Shown: positions 1 to 8,983 of the stretch, in pieces
Layout of the letters: each line of letters starts with the position of its first letter
Position numbering within the stretch: the stretch's first letter is position 1
Notes under the pieces: generated by a model
Told to the model about the DNA's origin: nothing
What the model saw: the letters and a program-made list of their open reading frames with translations, nothing else
The model's database searches: none
Assembly (NCBI GenBank): GCA_942491575.1
Contig: CALOBT010000031.1
Span: forward strand, 558,001-622,000
Direction: 5' to 3'
Source of the DNA: CAZHNW01 sp942491575
Lineage (GTDB): Bacteria > Spirochaetota > UBA4802 > UBA5550
DNA: 64,000 nt
Program-made: the position numbers and the translations under genes

Positions 1-500
1 TTCATGAATCGGACAGGGTCATAAATGCCCCCGTATTCCTGTCCGAAGGTGCCGATGCGGATCAGAATTTCATTTTTGCCGTTCCGGAGCAGTCCCCGGG
101 GAATCCTGTAGAAGCGTGGTTTGTGGAGTTCATTCAGTTCATCTTCAGTATGCTCTCCGATTAACTGCCCGTTTATAAGGGTAGTGTCAGTGAAGTAGAC
201 CCGCCCCATGGCAAGGCCATACCATACTGCAGGGTTGTTTATATGAATAGTGCCCTTCAGCCAGAAATACTGTTCTTCATAGACGCCTGGATAGGGGGGG
301 CGGATGAGGCGGGGAAGTTTAATCTTTTCCCAGCCGGTACTTTTCAGTGCCGCATCGGGGGATGCTGTACGGCTGAAAAGTACATTCCATGTTTCTACAG
401 TTACTTCATCACCTGATACGCCGCTGCAGGAGACGGAGAGAAAAACCGCGGCAATGATGATGCAGTTAGTAAATGATTTTAAAATTAAGTTTCTTGTCAT
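1..500 (-). CDS. N-terminal part of a jelly-roll membrane sensor or lipoprotein (cut by window edge)
   Basis: This frame starts at an ATG on the minus strand (498-500) and stays open for 166 codons to the window edge, so the C-terminus is missing. The first 24 residues are a basic start, a hydrophobic stretch and a lipobox-like FLSVSC, which suggests an exported lipoprotein. The part that follows (residues about 30-166) contains WYGLAMGRVYFTDTTLINGQLIG and GLLRNGKNEILIRIG. That is the look of a galactose-binding-like jelly roll, as at the front of sugar-binding domains and 7TM sensors. The same layout occurs in the LuxR-type protein at 3985-5511 and the AraC-type protein at 57508-59097, so a transmembrane sensor with a regulatory C-terminus is likely but not visible. 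The ribosome binding site is weak. Calling it a sensor is inference; the signal peptide and the open frame are seen. Confidence 0.72.
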   Translation of the reverse strand, partial: MTRNLILKSFTNCIIIAAVFLSVSCSGVSGDEVTVETWNVLFSRTASPDAALKSTGWEKIKLPRLIRPPYPGVYEEQYFWLKGTIHINNPAVWYGLAMGRVYFTDTTLINGQLIGEHTEDELNELHKPRFYRIPRGLLRNGKNEILIRIGTFGQEYGGIYDPVRFM

Positions 501-556
501 TTTTTAATTTAATCTCTCTGCCCCGGCGGCTCCGTGACAAAACAACTGACAGGGTT

Positions 557-1147
557 TTATTTTTTAATATATTTCAAAACCTTTTTAATATCTTTTGATA
601 CATCTTTCCTCAGGGGGGACTTCTCTCCTCCGTTACGAATAAGGTAACTCGGATGATAGGTGGGCATTACGGCTATCTCGTTATAACTTCCCCAGGTGCC
701 GTGGATCTTTGTTATGCCTGTTTTTGTGCCGAGTATGAATTTTGTAGCGGGATTTCCCAGGGTGATGATTACCTTCGGCCGGATAATTTCAATCTGCTTT
801 TCCAGGAAATGAGTACAGGCTTCCACTTCATCTTTTTCCGGTGGACGATCGCGTCCCATTTTAAGGTCAATTGTGGGCCTGCATTTTACAATGTTGGCTA
901 TATAGATATCAGATCGGGAGAGGCCCATGTCTTCCTCGATGATTCGTGTAAGGAGTTCTCCCGCACGTCCCACGAAGGGGCGCCCGGAAAGGTCTTCCTG
1001 TTTGCCGGGTCCTTCCCCGATGATCATTATCTGCGCATTGGGATTGCCTTCACCGAAGACGACTGATGTTCGGGTGGATGCCAGCCGGCAGGCTCTGCAG
1101 GCTGTGGCCTGTTTTTTCAGTGCTTCGAGGTTGTCTGTATCCGGCAT
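557..1147 (-). CDS. Family 4 uracil-DNA glycosylase
   Basis: Removes uracil from DNA arising by cytosine deamination or dUTP misincorporation, the first step of base excision repair in the cytoplasm. The 196-residue length is normal for the family-4 (Fe-S) group. Four cysteines fit the [4Fe-4S] cluster ligands: C17 and C20 near the N-terminus, and C89 and C111 flanking the NIVKCRP segment. The active-site motif is GEGPGKQED (44-52), where the family usually has GEAPG. The second motif HPSYLIR lies near residue 168. The ATG at 1147 follows AAGGAAG at good spacing. It is transcribed alone or together with the truncated gene downstream. Family assignment is firm. Confidence 0.93.
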   Translation of the reverse strand: MPDTDNLEALKKQATACRACRLASTRTSVVFGEGNPNAQIMIIGEGPGKQEDLSGRPFVGRAGELLTRIIEEDMGLSRSDIYIANIVKCRPTIDLKMGRDRPPEKDEVEACTHFLEKQIEIIRPKVIITLGNPATKFILGTKTGITKIHGTWGSYNEIAVMPTYHPSYLIRNGGEKSPLRKDVSKDIKKVLKYIKK

Positions 1148-1289
1148 CTTCTACTTCCTTTACAAAAACAGTGATGCCTGACAGGTAACGGTGAAAATGA
1201 TTTTCTGTCAAGCAGTATGAAGTGAATTTAAGACTTGTAATTGCACTTTGAGAGTATATTATAAAAATAACTCACGGGAGGTGGAGCGA

Positions 1290-1757
1290 ATGAAATCATT
1301 AACACTTTCAAGCGGCGCCTTTGAACATGAATCAATGATACCAGCCAGGTATACCTGTGACGGGGAAGACATCTCTCCTGATTTGAAGTGGGATGGAGTT
1401 CCCGAGGGAACCATCAGTTTTATCCTCATCTGTGATGACCCCGATGCCCCCGTGGGCGACTGGGTTCACTGGCTGCTTTTTAATATTCCGGAAAGCCGCC
1501 GGAATCTCACTGAGGGATTTCTTTTGTCGCGTAACAGGGATGAAGGTATCAGGGGCGGAACCAATGATTTTCGGAAGGTCGAGTACGGCGGGCCATGTCC
1601 TCCCGGTGGAGTGCACCGTTATTTCTTTAAGATTTATGCACTTGATGTAATGCTGGATATTCCGGAGGGTGTAAAGAAGAAGGATATTGAAGCGGCGATG
1701 AAGGGGCATGTCCTTGGGGAGGGGCAGTTGATGGGCAGGTACAGCAGAAAGCGGTAA
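1290..1757 (+). CDS. YbhB/YbcL family PEBP-like protein
   Basis: A 155-residue cytoplasmic protein of the phosphatidylethanolamine-binding (Raf kinase inhibitor-like) family; the bacterial function is poorly defined. Family landmarks are DGEDISPDLKW near the N-terminus, the DDPDAP pocket motif, the WVHWLLFNIP segment, and GPCPPGGVHRYFFKIYALD. The frame stays open upstream to 1248, but the ATG at 1290 is chosen because GGGAGGTGG (1276-1284) lies just upstream and the family begins with a similar MKSLTLSS stretch. It is a single gene convergent with the sialidase, with a hairpin between them. Identification is strong; ligand and role cannot be read from the sequence. Confidence 0.92.
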   Translation: MKSLTLSSGAFEHESMIPARYTCDGEDISPDLKWDGVPEGTISFILICDDPDAPVGDWVHWLLFNIPESRRNLTEGFLLSRNRDEGIRGGTNDFRKVEYGGPCPPGGVHRYFFKIYALDVMLDIPEGVKKKDIEAAMKGHVLGEGQLMGRYSRKR

Positions 1758-1759
1758 AC

Positions 1760-1787
1760 TTGAGGCTCGCCTTTCGGGCAAGCCTCA
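1760..1787. terminator. Hairpin between convergent genes
   Basis: GAGGCT pairs with AGCCTC and an inner GCC with GGC around a TTTCG loop, with one mismatch. It begins three bases after the PEBP stop and lies nine bases past the sialidase stop. There is no clear T-run, so it is a weak or Rho-assisted terminator candidate for both genes. Confidence 0.55.
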
Positions 1788-1795
1788 CGGCAATT

Positions 1796-3004
1796 TTACT
1801 GCAGGCTGTCTTCACCATCAGTGAGCCAGTTAAGGGAAAAGCGTGCGTAGGTTATTTTATCATAACCATCCGTCTCATAAAAAAGACCGATCCGCATATC
1901 CTTCTGCACCACCATGTCGGAATATGCAGTAAATCCTTTGTTTATAACCTTACTGTATGCCCAGGAAAGACCATTGTTTTCGTCATAACCTGAATCGCCT
2001 TCCCCCTCGTAACTGACGCGAACCGTCATGCTTGTCCTGTCCATGGGATTTGCAGGATTGGCAAAAAGTATTCGGTTGCGGCCATTCTCTTCTGCCCAGG
2101 TGTACCGTAGTATGCTCGCCTGGCATTTTGGCCCTGGAAGATTCAGATCAAATTCCGAATCAGTCCAGGTGTCACCGGCATCGTCAGATATTGAAAAGAG
2201 CCTTCTTCTTACGCCGGCATCATTGTTGTCCCTGCGGGAGGACATGTAGATGCTTCCGCTTTTTAATTCTACTGCCATGCTTTCATTTAATCCATAGTCA
2301 GGATCAGCGGATTCGTAAATACCGCCGTTAATCCAGGTGGCACCGTTATCATCGGAATAGAATCCCTGTTTTTTCCCCTGGAAAAAAAGTCTCCCGGATC
2401 TCAGCTGTATCGCGTGTCCCGGCGATGCGGAACCGGTAATGGCGGGAGTCAGGGTCCCTACCTGAATTGCGGGATTTGCAACCGGATCGGTATTGGAATC
2501 TCCCGTCCAGGTAATACCGTTATCATCACTGTAGATCAGGTACTGGAGGCGCGGATTTCCTTCTCCGTTGGTTTTATGGTATGCCAGCCACACCCTGCCG
2601 TTTGAGGCATCCACCACGGGGTTGGGGTCCATGCACATGTCGTGGTTTGAGTCAGGCACGTCTACATCGGCGAGGCGTTTTCCCTTGTCCCAGGTTTCGC
2701 CGTTATCGCTGCTCCGTTTCATGACGATATCAATATTGCCGGTATCCGCGGCGATTTCATCCTTGCGGCCTTCGCAGAAGGCAAGGAGGTCGCCGTTTGC
2801 CGCTTTCACTATTGCGGGGATGCGGTAGTAGTCGAAGGCAACAGGCGCCAGGGTGTCTCCGTCTGATCCGATAGTTTCACCTGCGGTGAATAAGACCTCT
2901 TCGGTAAATTCGGTTTTTTTATCAGAATCGGTGCATGCGGAAAATAAAACTGCCATTAAAATGGCGGAACAGGCGGTCAATAAAGTACTTAGATATTTAT
3001 TCAT
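1796..3004 (-). CDS. Exported exo-alpha-sialidase, GH33 / BNR-repeat lipoprotein
   Basis: A 402-residue protein expected to cleave terminal sialic acids from glycans, acting outside the cytoplasmic membrane. It has a signal peptide ending in a lipobox-like LFSAC (about residue 24), so it is probably lipid-anchored. The GH33 hallmarks are YYRIPAIV (the arginine-triad FRIP-like motif, near residue 60) and four Asp boxes: SSDNGETW, SDDNGITW, SDDNGATW and SDDAGDTW. No sialic acid transport or nan catabolic gene lies in the window, so released sialic acid may be used by other loci or the enzyme may only unmask other sugars. It sits 70 bases downstream of another lipoprotein gene, with a terminator-like hairpin between. 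AAAGGG precedes the ATG. Function follows from the family; the substrate is inferred. Confidence 0.88.
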   Translation of the reverse strand: MNKYLSTLLTACSAILMAVLFSACTDSDKKTEFTEEVLFTAGETIGSDGDTLAPVAFDYYRIPAIVKAANGDLLAFCEGRKDEIAADTGNIDIVMKRSSDNGETWDKGKRLADVDVPDSNHDMCMDPNPVVDASNGRVWLAYHKTNGEGNPRLQYLIYSDDNGITWTGDSNTDPVANPAIQVGTLTPAITGSASPGHAIQLRSGRLFFQGKKQGFYSDDNGATWINGGIYESADPDYGLNESMAVELKSGSIYMSSRRDNNDAGVRRRLFSISDDAGDTWTDSEFDLNLPGPKCQASILRYTWAEENGRNRILFANPANPMDRTSMTVRVSYEGEGDSGYDENNGLSWAYSKVINKGFTAYSDMVVQKDMRIGLFYETDGYDKITYARFSLNWLTDGEDSLQ

Positions 3005-3023
3005 AATATTATCCCTTTATAAA

Positions 3024-3057
3024 ACGGGCGGACTCCCCTCAAAGGGAATTCGCCCGT
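3024..3057 (-). terminator. Strong hairpin between lipoprotein and sialidase genes
   Basis: On the minus strand ACGGGCG pairs with CGCCCGT, continuing through an inner TTCCC/GGGA stem, followed by TTTTAT. It lies after the stop of the 3075-3761 gene and just before the sialidase ribosome binding site. It may end or attenuate read-through from the lipoprotein gene into the sialidase gene. Confidence 0.7.
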
Positions 3058-3074
3058 ATTATTTTAATTCTTTT

Positions 3075-3761
3075 CTAGAGTGGAATCAGGCTGGTAGCGG
3101 GGAAGTCAAAAGTTTCAGCCTCCGCCACATCATCACTTTTTACAGTGACGGTTCCGGATAACTGGATATACTCCTGGCCCAGTACCGGGGTCGCGGTTCC
3201 CGCAAGAACTTCCGCCATGTTATCAACTGTAACAATATATTTTAATGTTAGATTTGCATCTACTGCTCCGGGATATTTCCCCGCAAGAGTGAGGGCCCCC
3301 GTCATGGGAGTAGTTGTTTCAAAGGCATCAAATTCATAGGTTCCATCTGCCGCGGGAGCAAGGGCTGATTCATCTATCGTAGCTTCCAATGTTTCCACGT
3401 CGGGAGTTGAAGATTCTCCCTCAAAGTCCGGAATGCCATTGCCATTGTCCGGGCTGACTACTGTTTCACCATCACTGCTGTAATGCCAGAAGCTGAATAT
3501 GATGGGATTGCTGGTTTCAAACGTTACACTTCCTTTTGAGCCATCTATCTCAACACCCTGCACACTGGGGGCGACGGTAGCTCCGCTGCCAAAGGCGGCA
3601 GTAATAATGGCGGTTACCTCTTTAGTAAAGGAAGTATATACATCCAGATTTGTACCTTTGGGGGCATCTGAGGACCCTGAGTCACAGCCTGAAAGACCGA
3701 GGCCTGAGACCAGAAGCAGGGCCATCAGCGAAACGAATGATTTTTTACTTAATGTTTTCAC
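3075..3761 (-). CDS. Secreted lipoprotein of unknown function
   Basis: A 228-residue protein with a clear lipoprotein signal peptide: a Lys-rich start, a hydrophobic run and LGLSGC at about residue 26, followed by a Ser/Asp-rich linker. The mature part is rich in Thr, Val, Ala and Asp and looks beta-stranded. No known domain is recognised. The start is a GTG at 3761 preceded by AAGGAG at good spacing. It precedes the sialidase gene on the same strand, so the two may be co-expressed, although a hairpin separates them. A surface or periplasmic binding role is possible but not shown. Confidence 0.8.
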   Translation of the reverse strand: MKTLSKKSFVSLMALLLVSGLGLSGCDSGSSDAPKGTNLDVYTSFTKEVTAIITAAFGSGATVAPSVQGVEIDGSKGSVTFETSNPIIFSFWHYSSDGETVVSPDNGNGIPDFEGESSTPDVETLEATIDESALAPAADGTYEFDAFETTTPMTGALTLAGKYPGAVDANLTLKYIVTVDNMAEVLAGTATPVLGQEYIQLSGTVTVKSDDVAEAETFDFPATSLIPL

Positions 3762-3984
3762 GGGACTTCTCCTTATTGATTGTGATTTTGTTTAACTGTT
3801 GAAAAAATACAGGGGGAAGTCTTTTTCGAAATCACGGAATTTACGCAGGGGATGGTTTTTTGCCCGAAATTTATACGTAGTATTGCGTATTTTTAGTATT
3901 TTTTAACTGGAATCTCTGATAACTGCTTGATGTTTAATTCGAATCGGAGAGATTGTAAGATATCTTTTTCATGTAAAAAATATT

Positions 3985-5511
3985 ATGTCAGCAATTAGAA
4001 AAAACAGCCCGCCAGCATTGTTTCTTTTTTTTCTTCTGTTGCCAGGTGTTATTTTATCTGTTTTCGGCTGCAGTGATATCGAGAAAGGTATCCGCCTGAC
4101 AGGAAAATGGGAATGGCAAAAAGGCTTTCAGCGGACATGGCTGACTCATCCCGAGGCAGGGAAGTGGCATTCAACAGAGAATCTGAAGTTTTCTGTATTG
4201 AGGGGGAATTCTCAAGCGGATCTTGTGCAGAGAACATTACGGTACAGGCTTGCGGGGGAAGTACTTCAGCGTTTTCAAAGAAATGAAGAGCAGGCCCTTT
4301 TTATTGAAGAATTAATCGGTGAGCATATCGATATCTATTTTAACTCCGTACTTTTTGCTTCAATGGGGGAAGTTGATTCCTTTAAACCCGTCTGGTGGCG
4401 AAGCCTTTTGAAGGTAATTCCCGCAAGGGCCTTCAAGCCGGGGAGGGAAAATTACCTGACTATTGTATTTACCAACAGCGGCAGGCAGAACCGGATCAAA
4501 AACGATCTGCTGCGGAGAAATGAAATTGTTGGAATCCCTGTAATTGGAGATGCGGAAAAACTGTTTAACCGTTATACCGTGAATACCAGTATTGCCTTTG
4601 CCATAGCAGCGGTGTACCTGATTCTCGGCATATTTCATCTTGCAATTGGGATTATGCGCAGAAATGAAATACATAATCTTATCTTTGGAGTTTTTTCAAT
4701 GGGATTTGTCCTTTTCCTGATTGCCAATATGGAGGGGAAGGAAATTATATGGCGTGAAAACGTTATCCTGCAATTTACTGCAGACCGCATATCTCTTAAG
4801 GTGATGACTGCGGGATTTGTACTTTTTTTTCCCGCAAGGATTCTGGGGAGAGTTCCCGTATTCAGTCTTGTGGTCGCCGGATACTGCGGTATCCTGGCCC
4901 TGCTGGATTTGCTTATTGTTTTCAATGTCTGGACCTTTTCATTTCTTCATTTCTGGTATCCCGCAATACTGGCGGCGGTCTTTTATACCAGTTATCTGTT
5001 GATTTCTGAGATGTTGAAAAAGAACAGGGTTGCATATGTTCTTTTTATCGGTGTTGTCGGAATCCTTGTGTCCACCTTTCATGATATTCTACTGACTGAG
5101 CGGGTTATTGAAGGCACCCTGATTTCTCCCTACCTTCTGCTCTTTTTTTTCGGCGGTGTGTCAGTATTGCTGATTGAAAATTTTGTCCGTGCCCATAACA
5201 GGGCGGATGACCTGAATGATAATCTTGAAAAACTTGTAGATCAAAAAACTAATGAGCTTCTTTCGGCAAAGGAAAAAATAACTTCCCTTACGAGGAAAAA
5301 AATGTTTCTCCAGGCCTATGATCTTACATATCGAGAGCAGGAAATTATTAATTTGATTCTCAACGGAATGTCAACGGGTGAGCTGGCGGAGTTCCTGGAA
5401 ATATCTGCACGAACCGTTGAGAAGCATGTCCAGAATATTTTTCAGAAACTCCAGGTTCATTCCCGCATGGGAATAGTAGCACTCTATAATAACTTCTCCA
5501 TCTTAAAATAG
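3985..5511 (+). CDS. Membrane sensor-regulator: jelly-roll, 7TM and LuxR-type HTH
   Basis: A 508-residue one-component regulator that would carry a DNA-binding domain at the membrane. A signal or first membrane segment with lipobox-like SVFGC covers about residues 10-30. An extracytoplasmic beta-rich domain follows (about 35-190; compare the ligand-binding jelly rolls of 7TM sensors), then seven or so hydrophobic segments (about 198-400). A short coiled coil comes next (about 408-440). The C-terminal LuxR/GerE helix-turn-helix (about 447-500) contains LTYREQEIINLILNG and ISARTVEKHVQNIF. No receiver domain is present, so the signal must come through the membrane part. It is divergent from the lipoprotein-sialidase genes and may control them; that is inference. 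No strong ribosome binding site is seen before the ATG. Confidence 0.85.
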   Translation: MSAIRKNSPPALFLFFLLLPGVILSVFGCSDIEKGIRLTGKWEWQKGFQRTWLTHPEAGKWHSTENLKFSVLRGNSQADLVQRTLRYRLAGEVLQRFQRNEEQALFIEELIGEHIDIYFNSVLFASMGEVDSFKPVWWRSLLKVIPARAFKPGRENYLTIVFTNSGRQNRIKNDLLRRNEIVGIPVIGDAEKLFNRYTVNTSIAFAIAAVYLILGIFHLAIGIMRRNEIHNLIFGVFSMGFVLFLIANMEGKEIIWRENVILQFTADRISLKVMTAGFVLFFPARILGRVPVFSLVVAGYCGILALLDLLIVFNVWTFSFLHFWYPAILAAVFYTSYLLISEMLKKNRVAYVLFIGVVGILVSTFHDILLTERVIEGTLISPYLLLFFFGGVSVLLIENFVRAHNRADDLNDNLEKLVDQKTNELLSAKEKITSLTRKKMFLQAYDLTYREQEIINLILNGMSTGELAEFLEISARTVEKHVQNIFQKLQVHSRMGIVALYNNFSILK

Positions 5512-5630
5512 CCTGGGACAGGAAAAAACTATTGCATTTTTCCTCCACGGGACTAATTTTGACGTAACAGTGTTATTTTTTGCATTTTCCCTGTTTAGCA
5601 AGATTGCAGGGGAAGTTAAGAGAGGGAGTT

Positions 5631-6707
5631 ATGAGTGACCTGGTCTACAACCAATTAAGAAAACTGCTGGATACCCTGCCGAGCGGATTTCCTGAAACTG
5701 AAGATAAAACCGAAATTAAGCTTCTGAAGAAAATTTTCACCGAAGAAGAAGCCTCAATCATGCTGCATATTAAACTTAAGTGGGAAGCCGCCGCGGCAAT
5801 TGCTGAGCGTTCCGGTGACGACCCGAAAGAACTTGAGGATAAACTCTGGGATATGCACAATCGGGGAGAGATCGCCGCGGTAAACCTCGGTGGAGTCAAA
5901 CTTTTTAAGCTGGTGCCATACATAATTGGAATCTTTGAATTTCAGCTGAACAGAATGGACGACGAATTTGTAAAATTGTCTGAACATTACATGAAGGAGG
6001 CCTATGGTCCTGTAATCGGCGAACATGATCCATCCTTTATGAGGGTGCTTCCCATTGAACAGGATGTACCGGATCAATCGGTTATTGAGCCCTACGAAAG
6101 CCTGAAGTGGCATATTGAAAATGCAAAGGCGTGGGCAGTGGGGGATTGTATCTGCAAAAAAGAAAAGGCCATGCTGGGGAAGGGATGTGACAATCCCATG
6201 GAGGTTTGCCTTTCCATTGCCCCCATTGAAAATTTCTATGATAACTATTTCTGGGGACGCCCTATCTCCAAGGAAGAAGCCTTTAAAATAATGGATACCG
6301 CGGAGGAGGCTGGCCTTGTACATATGACACAGAATACCAGGAAGGGACAGTACATTATCTGCAACTGCTGTGAATGCTGCTGCGGGATGCTGCGCGTCTT
6401 TAATGAACTGAACAAGGTCAATGCAGTTTCCGCCTCGCGTTATTTTGCCAGGGTCGATGAGAATCTCTGTAGCGCCTGCGGTATCTGCCTTGACCGCTGC
6501 CAGGTTAAGGCAATCGACCTTGAGGATTCCGCGGAGATAAATGAACGCTGTATTGGTTGCGGTCTCTGCGTGTCCACATGTCCCGTTGAGGCGATCACCA
6601 TGATTGAAAGGGAAGTTGTGCCGGAGGTTCCATCTTCAGAAAAGGAGTGGATGGATAAAAGAGAAAAATCGAGAAAGGGAGACGATAAGTATAAGGACCT
6701 CCTCTAA
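5631..6707 (+). CDS. Cysteine-rich 4Fe-4S dicluster protein
   Basis: A 358-residue cytoplasmic iron-sulfur protein. The C-terminal part (about 275-335) has two classical 4Fe-4S motifs, CSACGICLDRC and CIGCGLCVSTCP, each followed by a helix. Two more cysteine groups lie upstream: CIC with a further GKGC and EVC (about 173-195), and the unusual cluster CNCCECCCG (about 244-252). These could bind extra clusters. The N-terminal half is helical, with no recognised domain beyond a possible winged-helix-like region. The start is set at 5631 because AGAGGGAG lies just upstream; the frame is open to 5580 but has no ribosome binding site there. Partner and reaction are unknown; electron transfer is inferred. 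Confidence 0.85.
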   Translation: MSDLVYNQLRKLLDTLPSGFPETEDKTEIKLLKKIFTEEEASIMLHIKLKWEAAAAIAERSGDDPKELEDKLWDMHNRGEIAAVNLGGVKLFKLVPYIIGIFEFQLNRMDDEFVKLSEHYMKEAYGPVIGEHDPSFMRVLPIEQDVPDQSVIEPYESLKWHIENAKAWAVGDCICKKEKAMLGKGCDNPMEVCLSIAPIENFYDNYFWGRPISKEEAFKIMDTAEEAGLVHMTQNTRKGQYIICNCCECCCGMLRVFNELNKVNAVSASRYFARVDENLCSACGICLDRCQVKAIDLEDSAEINERCIGCGLCVSTCPVEAITMIEREVVPEVPSSEKEWMDKREKSRKGDDKYKDLL

Positions 6708-6715
6708 AATATTTT

Positions 6716-7168
6716 CTACTGCAACAGTTTTTCAATAATATTTACGGCGCTGCGCAGCAGGGGCACGCAGCGTTCGGTAAATATTCCCTCTTCCATCGCC
6801 CTGCTTCGTTTTTCCGGTGTCGTTATATCACAATCGAGGAGATCCCTGCAGAGTATACTGCCGTGCCGTTCTGAAAAATTTTGAAGAAATACCTGCGCTA
6901 TGTCATAGCATGCCTCCCGCTTTTCTGCTTTTTCCTGGCTTTCCGAGCCGCAGATCATTCCAAGAACCATGAGTGAGCCCGTGATTACTCCGCAGGTCTC
7001 CTGTCTGAAGGCCATTCCGGCACCGAAGGGATTGCCAAGGCGGAGACACTGTTCCTTTTCAATGCCTATTTGATCCTGAAATGCAACGAGGATAGACTGC
7101 GTACAGTTGTTTCCCTCTTTGAAAGTCTTAACAGCTGTTTTTTCTCGACCGGAAGTATTTGTATTCAT
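6716..7168 (-). CDS. C_GCAxxG_C_C family putative redox protein
   Basis: A 150-residue protein of the small cysteine-motif family named for its C...GCAxxG...C...C pattern. Visible here are NNCTQSILVAF, NPFGAGMAFRQETCGVITGSLMVLG, then LCRDLLDCDI and a late Cys. In this protein the usual GC before A is replaced by GA (FGAGMAF), while the other cysteines are kept. The family is thought to bind metal or act in redox chemistry, but no reaction is established. It ends nine bases from the convergent Fe-S protein gene. AAAGGG precedes the ATG. The MFS gene lies upstream on the same strand, so co-transcription is possible. Confidence 0.82.
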   Translation of the reverse strand: MNTNTSGREKTAVKTFKEGNNCTQSILVAFQDQIGIEKEQCLRLGNPFGAGMAFRQETCGVITGSLMVLGMICGSESQEKAEKREACYDIAQVFLQNFSERHGSILCRDLLDCDITTPEKRSRAMEEGIFTERCVPLLRSAVNIIEKLLQ

Positions 7169-7262
7169 GTTTCATCCCTTTAAGTCAAAAATCAGCACCT
7201 TACAATATATATGGGAGCATGCTGAGTGGCAATAAAAATTAGTAACTATGCTGTATGAAAGA

Positions 7263-8573
7263 TTAAACTTCCTTTTTAAAAACAGCTTTCTGGTTTTGTG
7301 CCCGCTGAAAAGTTTCTTTAACAAAAAGACTTGCCGCGAGGGCAATGCAGCTGCAGATGAAAAGTACCGTAAAGGCCTGCCTGTACCCCGCCAGTGAAAA
7401 CCCGCTGCCGGCTCTGTGTACCTCAAGGATGGAACCGAGAACCTGTTGAAAAACGGCGCCACCCGCGAAGGGGAAAAGATTGATCAGACCCGTGGAGGTG
7501 CCTGCAATCTGAACAGGGAAAAGTTCCTTGTTGGAAGTAAAGGCAATAACAACCACAGCGCTGGTGAAGGCCCCCATCGAAAAACATAGTATATAGAGGG
7601 CAATGATTGAGAGGCCGCTGGTATAAAAGGCAAGGAGTCCGCTTATCCCCACGTTAATGACACTGCAGACAATAATTACTTTTTTCCTGCTTTTAAGAAT
7701 TCTGTTTGATATAAAACTTAAAAGGGGGCTCCCCGTGATCATGCCTAGAGCTAACATGGATAAAATGTTGCCAGTCTCGGTCCTGGTGAAACCATATACC
7801 TGCATCAGGTATGGACCGCCCCACAGGCCACCGAATGAAAAGAATATTGCCAGGGTAAAGAAGAACCATGTGCCCAGGATCCAGAATTTTGGTTCCCGCA
7901 CTACGGTGCGCAGGCCGTCCCTCAGATTTATTTTTTCCATGTCGGTCTGTTTTTCATCAATGACAGGTTGCCATCCCATATCCTCGGGACGGTCCCGAAC
8001 AATCAGCCAGACAAGAATTGAGAGTAGCAGGGTAAAGCCGCTTACAATCAGAAATGAGTTGCGCCATCCCGTAAGATTGCTCAAATAAGCCAGGGGTGCC
8101 GCAGAAGTCATGGAACCAATGCCCCCCATGGCCATAAGAATGCCCATCATGGTTGCAAATTCATCTGTCTTGAACCACTCCGCCAGAACCTTCAGGGTCG
8201 GAACAAAAAGCATGGCAACACCGATACCCACCATCAGTCTGCCCATTAATGCGAGTGGAACATAGTGTGCATATCCGAGAACTGCCGATCCCAGTACTGC
8301 AATTAGAAAGAAAAATGTGATTGTTTTACGCGGCCCCCATGAATCAGAAAGGAGCCCCGCGGGGAGCTGCATTAATGCATAGGGATAGAAGTAGAGGGCG
8401 CCAAGGAGTCCCATGATGGTTCCGTCAGTGTTAAGGTCCTTCATCATATCAACGGCGAGAACTGCCGTGCATTGCCTGTGAAAGTAAACCAGGATATATC
8501 CCATGGCGAGGAGCCAGAAAATATACCAGCGGTAACGGAGTGGTTTGTTGATGTTCTCCTGATTGATTCCCAT
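7263..8573 (-). CDS. Major facilitator superfamily transporter
   Basis: A 436-residue integral membrane protein with about twelve hydrophobic segments in two halves. A motif-A-like loop between segments 2 and 3 contains LLSDSWGPRKT. The N-terminal segment with FHRQCTAVLAVDMMKDL resembles organophosphate or organic anion carriers of the MFS, such as GlpT/ExuT relatives, but substrate residues cannot be assigned. It is probably a proton-coupled symporter or antiporter of a small organic acid. It lies upstream of the C_GCAxxG_C_C gene on the same strand. The upstream region is a long AT-rich divergent spacer. Superfamily assignment is firm; the substrate is unknown. Confidence 0.9.
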   Translation of the reverse strand: MGINQENINKPLRYRWYIFWLLAMGYILVYFHRQCTAVLAVDMMKDLNTDGTIMGLLGALYFYPYALMQLPAGLLSDSWGPRKTITFFFLIAVLGSAVLGYAHYVPLALMGRLMVGIGVAMLFVPTLKVLAEWFKTDEFATMMGILMAMGGIGSMTSAAPLAYLSNLTGWRNSFLIVSGFTLLLSILVWLIVRDRPEDMGWQPVIDEKQTDMEKINLRDGLRTVVREPKFWILGTWFFFTLAIFFSFGGLWGGPYLMQVYGFTRTETGNILSMLALGMITGSPLLSFISNRILKSRKKVIIVCSVINVGISGLLAFYTSGLSIIALYILCFSMGAFTSAVVVIAFTSNKELFPVQIAGTSTGLINLFPFAGGAVFQQVLGSILEVHRAGSGFSLAGYRQAFTVLFICSCIALAASLFVKETFQRAQNQKAVFKKEV

Positions 8574-8983
8574 TTGAAATACGTAATTGTTCCTTGGTCT
8601 ATTTTGATATTCTGTTTACAGTTTTTTAACTATAATGATCAGGGAGGCAAGGTGTTTTTTAGTTTTTTCAATGGGTATGCTTTTTTAGTGCGGTTGCTGC
8701 TAATTTAATTAATATAAAACATGATACCGTAATGCTGTTCATTCCCTAATTCTGCCCATTTATTCCTTTAAAATAATTCCAGCAATTTACGAATAGACAC
8801 TATTTGAAACATTATTAGTTTATTCCTGATACAACAGTTGATTGATTCAGTCAAAATAGTATCTGTGGCATAATGCTGAAGCATTCCATTGAGTAAATAC
8901 GCTGTTAAAGACTGAACTGATCTCTTTTTTCAGCTGCTTAATCCTTGTCTCTAAATCAATCATTGTATAAAAGAGGTTTTTAA
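8574..8983. promoter_or_regulatory. AT-rich divergent intergenic region
   Basis: About 410 bases between the divergent MFS and lipoprotein genes, without a supported gene. It is strongly AT-rich and holds a small palindrome AATGCTGAAGCATT near 8872-8885. It must contain both promoters, but no promoter is clear enough to name. Confidence 0.45.

Noticed and set aside
653..1066. Long plus-strand frame over the uracil-DNA glycosylase gene
   Set aside because: It is antisense to a clear conserved gene; shadow frame.
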